A DNA stretch of 8,822 nt from Actinomycetota bacterium (lineage in GTDB: Bacteria; Actinomycetota; Thermoleophilia; Gaiellales; Gaiellaceae), in NCBI GenBank assembly GCA_013817555.1, contig JACDCN010000073.1, positions 1 to 8,822 of the forward strand, read 5' to 3'. The notes beneath the pieces are model-generated. The model ran no database searches. It was not told the DNA's origin and worked only from the letters and a program-made list of their open reading frames with translations. Of this stretch, positions 5,201 through 8,822 are shown piece by piece; within the stretch, counting starts at the first letter, position 1; each line of letters starts with the position of its first letter. The position numbers were made by a program, and so were the translations under genes.

Positions 5201-7742
5201 CGAAGGCGTGGAAGTGGCGTTCCGGCGTCCACACGGCGGAATAACCGGACTTGTCGGCGAACCTGGCCGACTCCATGAGGAGCCGGTAGCGGTCGTCGGC
5301 CTCCTCGGCACCCGCGCTCGCGAAGAAGAACAGGCTGAAGTCCAGCGCTCGACTCGCGCCCGCGCGGCGGGTCGCGGGAGACTTGTCGTCACCGGCATAG
5401 ACCACCACCGCGAAGCCGCGACTCAGCGTCCAGAAGAGCTCCAGCACGGAGATGTCGAAGGAGATGCTGGTGACCGCGAGAAAAGGCCCCGGGGCACCGT
5501 CGCCGAGTGCCTCGTCCATTCCCTCGAAGAAGCTGACGACGTTGCGATGCGCGACGACGACGCCCTTCGGCGTACCCGTCGATCCGGACGTGTAGATCAC
5601 ATACGCCGGGTCTTTGGGCTGCGCCGTTCGTCCGATCGGCTCCGAGCTCTCGCCCTCGAAGTCCGACAGGTCGTCGAGGACGAGGACTCCTCGCGCGTGC
5701 GGCAGCAGGCGCGCCGCGACGTCTGCGTGGGCGAGGATCGCCGTGGGCCCGGAGTCGTAGACCATGAAGCTGACACGGTCCGCCGGGTACGCGGGGTCGA
5801 GGGGCACGTAGGCGCCCCCGGCCTTCAAGATCGCAAGCAGGCCGACGATCAACTCTGCCGAGCGGTCCATGCAGACTCCGACGCGGTGGCCGGGACCGAC
5901 TCCCAGCTGTCGAAGCCGGTTCGCGAGCTGATTGCTTCGCCGATCCAGCTCTGCGTACGTCAGCTCGACGCCGCGGCAGGTGATCGCGAGGGCGTTGGGA
6001 CGGCGTCTGGCCCGCGCCTCGATGAGCTCGTGCACGCACGCCTCCCGCGGGAACTCGACGCTCGTCGTGTTCCATTCGACGAGGATCCGGTCGAGCTCGG
6101 CGCGCCCCAGCAGCGGCAACTCGGTGAAGGGGGTCGCGGGATCCGCCGCGAGGGCGGTGCTGAACGCCTCGAACTCGCTCTGCATGGCGTACATGGCGTC
6201 CGCGTCGAGGAGGCCCGACGCGTAACTCCAGTCCATCCCTCCTCCATCCGCCTCGACGAGGAGCGCGAGCGCCGCCGATCCCGCGCTCTCGAGCACCGCC
6301 TGGGCCGGCAAGCGTTGTCGAATGGCGATCGAGATCGAGTCGGCGTCGTGGGTCGTGCCGCGCGTGCGCGCCACGAGATCCCGGAGATGCGTGCCGTGGT
6401 CGCGCAGGAGCGACAGCTCCTCCAGAACCGAGGCGAGCGCCTGCCGCCCTGTCAGCTCCGGGTCGAACTGAGCATGCAGGGGGACGTGCGTCACGAAGAC
6501 GGCCTTCTCGAGGCTCGTTCGCGACTGCACATCGGCATCCGCGTAGGCGACGTCGTAGACGGACTGCCCGCCGAGCCGCCCGAGAAAGGCTGTCAGCAGG
6601 GCGACGACGAGATCCCCCCGGGGCGTCTCGGGGAAGAGCTTCGCGATCGCGTCGAGCGACTCGGGGGGGACGTTCTGAGAGGAACTGGCGCGAGCCTCGG
6701 GCAACGCGTTTGTCTCGGCCAGGGCCGACAGCGAGAGCGGCGAGAGCGCAGCCAGCCTGCTCGCCCAGAACTGTTCGGCTGCCGCGTTCTCCTGGTGCAA
6801 CGCGGTCAAGCGGTCGAATTCGTCCGGCGAGGGAACGCGAAGCGCCTGCCCCGGCAGCACGCTCCTCGCGCCACGCAGGTCGGCCGGCGACACGGGCCTG
6901 CCATCCTGACGCTGCAACTCTCCGAGGGCGACGTCCTCGGTGCCGGTTGCGATCACGACCCGGCGGTCGTCGATGTCCGTCACGACTCCGGCGGCCTCTG
7001 TCGAAGCGGTTCCGAGGACATCGAGTCGCCCGACGACGAGCGCCTCCGCGCCCAAGAGGAGCTTGGGAAGCCCGAGCGCGTTTACGTACGTACCGAAATC
7101 GAGCGCGCGAGCGAGCCTTTCCAGCTCGTCCGCTGGTCGAGACCAGCTGAGAACGCAGGCGCCGGGTGGACGCTCGTTCCTCGCGAACAGCCGTTGCTTC
7201 GACAGATCCTGCGCCTCGCCCTCCGGGCCGATCGCGACGAGCTGCCGGACGAGGCGCGGGAAGGACTCGATCGCCGCCTCGTAGCACCGCGTGTTGAGCG
7301 TCAGCGAGCTGTCATCGGGGAGGATCTCGACCGGTACGCGGAGCAGCACGTCGCCCTCGTCGACCCGGTCGGTCATCACGTGCCACGAGATCGCCCATTC
7401 CGACTCGCCGTTCAGGATCGCCCAGCTCGGTGCGTTCAGCCCGGCGTAGTCTGGCAGCGGGCCATCGTGGAAGTTCACGGCGCTCCGCCGGGCGAGCGCG
7501 ATGACCTTTCCGGGCAGGTACTGGAGATTGTTGAGGCTGAAGAGGTAGTCGAACTCGATGCCGCCCAGGGCGTTCGCGAGGTCGTCGTCGGCGTCCAGGC
7601 ACAGGACGCCCACGGTCTCGGCCCAGGCGCGGACGTCGGGATCCGTCGTCGCCACGGCTTCGACCCGGTGACCCTCGTCTCGAAGAAGCTCGACGCATCG
7701 GACCGGCAGGGTCGTGCCGCCGACGACGACGACCCGTAACAT
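2187..7742 (-). CDS. Single-module NRPS: formyltransferase / half condensation / adenylation split by a luciferase-like monooxygenase / carrier protein / thioesterase
   Basis: The gene encodes an 1851-residue cytosolic megasynthase. Domain order by residue: formyltransferase 1-300, C-terminal half of a condensation domain about 310-545, adenylation part 1 about 565-785, luciferase-like monooxygenase about 800-1145, adenylation part 2 about 1160-1435, peptidyl carrier protein about 1450-1525 (FFELGGHSL, phosphopantetheine Ser1487), thioesterase about 1545-1812, then an Arg-rich tail to 1851. The monooxygenase resembles the MupA/Atu3671 family. The start is the ATG at 7742-7740, directly before the Rossmann strand LRVVVVGG. 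A GTG at 7754-7752 would add four residues and overlap the upstream stop as GTGA, and is equally credible. The upstream phosphopantetheinyl transferase very probably shares its transcript and primes Ser1487. Inference: the protein loads glycine, hydroxylates it on the carrier and releases it, alone or in trans with synthetases outside the window. The product is unknown. The last 38 bases lie under iolB. Confidence 0.93.
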   Translation of the reverse strand: MLRVVVVGGTTLPVRCVELLRDEGHRVEAVATTDPDVRAWAETVGVLCLDADDDLANALGGIEFDYLFSLNNLQYLPGKVIALARRSAVNFHDGPLPDYAGLNAPSWAILNGESEWAISWHVMTDRVDEGDVLLRVPVEILPDDSSLTLNTRCYEAAIESFPRLVRQLVAIGPEGEAQDLSKQRLFARNERPPGACVLSWSRPADELERLARALDFGTYVNALGLPKLLLGAEALVVGRLDVLGTASTEAAGVVTDIDDRRVVIATGTEDVALGELQRQDGRPVSPADLRGARSVLPGQALRVPSPDEFDRLTALHQENAAAEQFWASRLAALSPLSLSALAETNALPEARASSSQNVPPESLDAIAKLFPETPRGDLVVALLTAFLGRLGGQSVYDVAYADADVQSRTSLEKAVFVTHVPLHAQFDPELTGRQALASVLEELSLLRDHGTHLRDLVARTRGTTHDADSISIAIRQRLPAQAVLESAGSAALALLVEADGGGMDWSYASGLLDADAMYAMQSEFEAFSTALAADPATPFTELPLLGRAELDRILVEWNTTSVEFPREACVHELIEARARRRPNALAITCRGVELTYAELDRRSNQLANRLRQLGVGPGHRVGVCMDRSAELIVGLLAILKAGGAYVPLDPAYPADRVSFMVYDSGPTAILAHADVAARLLPHARGVLVLDDLSDFEGESSEPIGRTAQPKDPAYVIYTSGSTGTPKGVVVAHRNVVSFFEGMDEALGDGAPGPFLAVTSISFDISVLELFWTLSRGFAVVVYAGDDKSPATRRAGASRALDFSLFFFASAGAEEADDRYRLLMESARFADKSGYSAVWTPERHFHAFGGLFPNPSVTSAMLAAITERIQIRAGSVVSPLHNPIRIAEEWSLVDNFSRGRVGISFAAGWQPDDFVLAPENFADRKDLMLRQIDVVRRLWRGESVPVPGPRGADVPVRILPRPVQNELPTWITAAGNPETFALAGENGFGILTHLLGQSIAELGEKIGVYRNARSRAGLDPEGGHVVVMLHTFVGTDENAVREAVREPLKEYLRSSVGLIQRAAWSFPTFKQATTTADGGFSLDHLSEGDLEDVLDFSFERYYETSGLLGTPDKCLALVHEMRTIGVDEIACLIDFHADVDAVLDHLPQLETVRKRSVQAASAHSDESIPGLIERYGVTHMQCTPSMAAMLVQSPDGAGALGSLRQLLIGGEALPPSLAATLVKLVPGQITNMYGPTETTVWSSTHRLDGYAGGPVPIGRPIANTQLYILDEARNPVPVGTPGELYIGGEGVALGYLDRPELTAERFLPDSFGGAPEARLYRTGDLVRYRPDGIVEFLGRVDHQVKIRGYRIEIGEVEAELARHDAVRETVVVAAGDGMEGTQSLVAYVVSREGAGPTGDELRRHLRSRLPEFMVPSSFELLPALPRTPNGKVDRAALPAAGASSATRDGDWVAPRGKLEAALVEIWERELGVQPVGVEDDFFELGGHSLLAVRVFTQIDGKFGVRLPLATLFRAPTVERLAAVLRTEAPHLADLELPVAPPPAQPSARALVPIQTRGAKRPLFFVHAHSGHVMFYAALARHLGPEQPFYALQARGVDGEEEPLERFEDMAAAYLPEIRTVQAKGPYRLGGYCMGGVIALEIAQQLRARGENVELIAMLDSFHPRYRPFLPTPIYNAIHFVRLIGNVHIPAMARLPRDERARYFRTRGVRALSELTRQVTAPVRRLLGRATESADPLVKTLAAHQRAFDRYEPRPYDGPVALFRARRQPTGLRPEALLGWTGVVTGMDAVEIPTYFQCGIFEPTVQALAQELKRRVERIDHAATDPAARSNGALPLPEGAAVSGVASRGRRRR
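2307..3110 (-). other. Domain: C-terminal thioesterase with Cys nucleophile and apparently no catalytic His
   Basis: Residues about 1545-1812 have the alpha/beta-hydrolase type I thioesterase fold signature: PLFFVHAHSGHVMFY, then RLGGYCMGGVIALEIA, and a final EPTVQALAQELKRR helix. The nucleophile-elbow residue is Cys1631 (codon 2850-2852) where Ser is usual. The acid is probably Asp1658 in AMLDSF. At the usual position of the histidine (family pattern VPGxH...EP) the protein reads IPTYFQCGIFEP, placing Phe1794 (codon 2361-2363) there. Activity as a standard hydrolase or cyclase is therefore doubtful. Confidence 0.8.
3438..6050 (-). other. Domain: interrupted adenylation domain, glycine-like specificity code
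   Basis: It activates an amino acid as the aminoacyl-AMP and loads it on the carrier protein. All core motifs are present: A1 LTYAEL (594-599), A2 LKAGGAYVPLDPAYP, A3 YTSGSTGTPKG (717-727), A4 FDIS (762-765), A5 NMYGPTE (1230-1236), A6 GELYIGGEGVALGYL, A7 YRTGD (1319-1323), A8 GRVDHQVKIRGYRIEIGEVE, A10 NGKVDR (1428-1433). A monooxygenase sits between A4 and A5. Hand alignment to GrsA gives the pocket D763, I764, L767, Q1180, L1206, G1208, M1231, V1239, W1240, K1430, that is DILQLGMVWK. This is close to the known glycine code DILQLGLIWN/K. Confidence 0.85.
4308..5345 (-). other. Domain: luciferase-like flavin monooxygenase inserted in the adenylation domain (MupA/Atu3671 type)
   Basis: Residues about 800-1145 form a complete bacterial-luciferase-like (FMN-dependent) monooxygenase: FSLFFFASAGAEEADDRYRL at the start, SAVWTPERHFHAFGGLFPNP, then IRAGSVVSPLHNPIRIAEEW, GRVGISFAAGWQPDDF and LPTWITAAGNPETFALAGE. 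Domains of this type inside NRPSs are thought to oxidise the amino acid held on the adjacent carrier protein, using reduced flavin and O2. The adenylation sequence resumes cleanly after the insert at IPGLIERYGVTHMQCTPS, so this is an ordered insertion and not a chimera caused by frameshift. Confidence 0.88.
6108..6815 (-). other. Domain: C-terminal half of a condensation domain, no HHxxxDG motif
   Basis: Residues about 310-545 read like the back half of an NRPS condensation domain: AAEQFWASRLAAL, then VVALLTAFLGRLGGQSVYDV, and a final LPLLGRAELDRILVEWN, the usual run-up to an adenylation domain. The front half, which carries the catalytic HHxxxDG motif, is absent. The formyltransferase is joined directly to the remnant, so peptide-bond formation by this domain is unlikely. 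It may be a structural linker or a docking surface. Confidence 0.7.
6828..7742 (-). other. Domain: N-terminal formyltransferase (N and C subdomains) of the NRPS
   Basis: Residues 1-305 resemble methionyl-tRNA formyltransferase and the F domain of LgrA (linear gramicidin), which formylate an amine using N10-formyl-tetrahydrofolate. The catalytic signature looks intact: Asn90 and His92 in VNFHDGPLPDYAG, and Asp128 in RVDEGDVLL, equivalent to the Asn-His-Asp triad of the family. Residues about 195-300 (LSWSRPADELERLARAL; then ALGELQRQDGRPV) fit the C-terminal subdomain. The amine it acts on is not known. Glycine loaded on the same protein's carrier domain is the simplest candidate. Confidence 0.85.
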
Positions 7743-7754
7743 CTTTGCGCTCAC
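7740..7754 (-). promoter_or_regulatory. Translational coupling site between the PPTase stop and the NRPS start
   Basis: On the minus strand the transferase stop TGA (7753-7751) is embedded in GTGA, whose GTG (7754-7752) is in frame with the NRPS. The NRPS ATG follows at 7742-7740. Neither start has a clear Shine-Dalgarno sequence of its own, which favours reinitiation by ribosomes finishing the transferase gene. Which of the two starts is used cannot be decided from the sequence. Confidence 0.5.
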
Positions 7755-8449
7755 GCTGCTTGCACGAGGTCGGCGGTGGAGATTACAGCGGCCGTGGAGC
7801 GGCAGGCGATCGCCGCTTCGTAGCCCCGGGCGACAGGCAGCGCCTCGAGCCGCCACGCCGCCGCTGCGAGCGGGGCGTCATGGAGCGTGAGCGTCGGAGG
7901 CTCGTCCGCGCCGAACGTGACGTCGAAACGATCCAGCGGGAACCGCAGGCCGACTCCACTCGCTTTGACGAACGCCTCCTTGCGCGTCCAGCATCGGTAG
8001 AAGGCGGCGAGCCGCGCATGGGGGGCGGACGCCATGAGCGCCGCCTGCTCGGACGCCGAGAAATAGAGGTGGGCTACGTGGCCCAGATCGGCGATCGGCC
8101 AGACTCTCTCCACGTCCACTCCGACCGGGCCCGAGACCGAGCACGCGAAGATGGCGAGACCCTCGCTGTGGGCGACGTTGAACTCCACTGCAGGAATACT
8201 CGGGGTCGGCACGAGCCGCGGTTTCCCGTGAGGCCCGGCCGAGAATCGGAGGGCATCGGGCGGGACGCCGAGGATCTGGCCGAGACCATCGCGCAGGGCC
8301 GCCCGGGCTGCCGTGAATCGGGTGCGCAGGCGCTCCGTCGCGAAACGGCCGGCGCGCTCGCGCTCGTCGGCGGCGAGCAACGGCGCCGTCGGCCGTGCGG
8401 CCGCGAGCCGATCGAGATCGACCTGCCAGACGAGTACGTCAGCGCGCAT
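7751..8449 (-). CDS. Sfp-type 4'-phosphopantetheinyl transferase
   Basis: It transfers the 4'-phosphopantetheine arm of CoA onto the conserved serine of carrier proteins, converting apo to holo form. The natural client here is Ser1487 of the NRPS encoded immediately downstream. The 232-residue product fits the Sfp subfamily (about 220-240) and shows its motifs: ERAGRFATERLRTRFTAARA (31-50), GKPRL (75-79), FNVAHSEGLAIFACS (90-104), the Mg-binding GVDVE (Asp112, Glu114) and the WTRKEAFVKASGVGL block (154-168, Glu158). ATG at 8449 is chosen because homology begins right after it. A GTG at 8482 with a distant GGAGG upstream is an alternative adding 11 residues. The frame is open up to an ATG at 8578, but that 43-residue extension is Arg/Gly-rich and unlike the family. 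The gene is probably the first of a two-gene operon with the NRPS. Its preference for NRPS carriers over fatty-acid ACP is inferred from context. Confidence 0.92.
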   Translation of the reverse strand: MRADVLVWQVDLDRLAAARPTAPLLAADERERAGRFATERLRTRFTAARAALRDGLGQILGVPPDALRFSAGPHGKPRLVPTPSIPAVEFNVAHSEGLAIFACSVSGPVGVDVERVWPIADLGHVAHLYFSASEQAALMASAPHARLAAFYRCWTRKEAFVKASGVGLRFPLDRFDVTFGADEPPTLTLHDAPLAAAAWRLEALPVARGYEAAIACRSTAAVISTADLVQAA

Positions 8450-8601
8450 GCCGCCGACCGTCAGCTTCCAATCAGCGCTCACTTGACGCCCGGGCCCCCC
8501 TCCGCGTGGTCCGTCAGCTTCACAGCGTAATCGGATATCGCGCCCGTTGAAGGGGCGGGTCGAGACTTTTCGTGCCATTGCCGCGCCTGACGGCCCCGGC
8601 G
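8450..8601. other. Short intergenic stretch between the IS end and the PPTase; possible weak minus-strand promoter
   Basis: No convincing gene is seen. On the minus strand a TTCAAC box (8551-8546), a 16-base spacer and TACGCT (8529-8524) loosely resemble a -35/-10 pair that would start transcription near 8517 for the transferase-NRPS operon. The -35 match is poor. A run of six C on the plus strand next to the palindrome GCCCGGGC (8488-8495) lies in the would-be leader. Confidence 0.25.
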
Positions 8602-8822
8602 CTAGTGTCCCGAGTCCGAGATCCGCGTAACAAATCGAGCGAGCGTCGCGAGGATCTGGTCGGCGCTCTTGGTCCAGACGAACGGCCTCGGCTGCTCGTT
8701 CGAGATGGCGAGATAGGTGCGGATGGCCGCCTCCAGCTCGCGGGTGCTGCGATGCGCGCCGCGCCGCAGCTGCTTTTCGGTGAGCGCGGCGAACCAGCGC
8801 TCGACCAGGTTGATCCAGGAGG
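8602..8822 (-). CDS. IS630-family transposase, C-terminal 72 residues (start beyond the window)
   Basis: Reading in from the right edge, the minus strand encodes SWINLVERWFAAL, then TEKQLRRGAHRSTRELEAAI, NEQPRPFVWTKSADQIL and a terminal RISDSGH before TAG (8604-8602). This is the C-terminal end of the DDE domain of IS630/Tc1-type transposases. The glutamate in INLVERWF is the expected third catalytic acid of D-D-E. The remaining roughly 250-300 residues lie outside the window. No stop or frameshift interrupts the visible part, so the gene may be intact. It runs in the same direction as the NRPS operon and ends about 150 bases upstream of the transferase start. Confidence 0.88.
   Translation of the reverse strand, partial: SWINLVERWFAALTEKQLRRGAHRSTRELEAAIRTYLAISNEQPRPFVWTKSADQILATLARFVTRISDSGH
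8603..8822 (-). mobile_element. IS630-family insertion sequence, one end only
   Basis: The transposase stop overlaps a TA dinucleotide (8603-8604) followed by GTGTCCCGAGTC (8605-8616). IS630 elements insert at TA, and their terminal inverted repeats often run into the transposase 3' end, so this is the likely boundary of the element. The opposite inverted repeat is outside the window, so the exact end is inferred. No second copy of GTGTCCCGAGTC was seen elsewhere in the window. Confidence 0.6.

Noticed and set aside
4308..5345. The monooxygenase as a separate gene or an assembly chimera splitting the NRPS
   Set aside because: The frame is continuous, there is no stop or start pattern of its own, and adenylation motifs A4 and A5 resume correctly on either side. 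Insertion at this site is known for MupA/MtaG-type proteins.
2685..7739. A very long open frame on the plus strand opposite the NRPS (1684 codons)
   Set aside because: Its translation has no recognisable domains and is rich in Arg, Glu, Val and Asp, as expected from reading GC-rich codons in antisense. The minus strand has every NRPS core motif in order.
8450..8578. N-terminal extension of the PPTase up to an ATG at 8578
   Set aside because: The extra 43 residues are unlike Sfp-type enzymes and would make the protein longer than usual. Homology starts at the ATG at 8449. A GTG at 8482 remains possible.

Overview
The window is uniformly GC-rich, with G/C-dominated codon third positions and long spurious open frames on both strands. 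This suggests a high-GC soil-type bacterium. An actinobacterium-like host is plausible, but no taxonomic marker is present, so this is only a guess. No rRNA, tRNA, CRISPR array or tandem repeat was seen.

Left part (1-2224, + strand): the end of a myo-inositol catabolism operon. It holds the 3' three quarters of iolD (trihydroxycyclohexane-dione hydrolase, ThDP-dependent), whose start lies outside the window, and a complete iolB (5-deoxy-glucuronate isomerase). IolD opens the ring of the diketo-inositol and IolB isomerises the resulting 5-deoxy-glucuronate. They are consecutive pathway steps.

Centre and right (2187-8449, - strand): a two-gene natural-product operon converging on iolB. Its first gene (7751-8449) is an Sfp-type phosphopantetheinyl transferase. 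Its second (2187-7742) encodes an 1851-residue single-module nonribosomal peptide synthetase. The order is formyltransferase, half a condensation domain, adenylation domain split between its A4 and A5 motifs by a luciferase-like flavin monooxygenase of the MupA/Atu3671 type, carrier protein, thioesterase. The hand-read specificity code (DILQLGMVWK) resembles the glycine code. This suggests activation of glycine on the carrier protein followed by alpha-hydroxylation, as proposed for the MtaG/MelG terminal modules of myxothiazol and melithiazol. The thioesterase has Cys in place of the nucleophilic Ser and appears to lack the catalytic His. The transferase next door can prime the carrier protein, so the pair looks self-contained, but the product is unknown.

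Right edge (8602-8822, - strand): the last 72 codons of an IS630-family transposase, with a probable IS end at about 8603-8605. The element lies just upstream of the NRPS operon in the same orientation. The stretch between it and the transferase gene (8450-8601) is short and holds at most a weak promoter.
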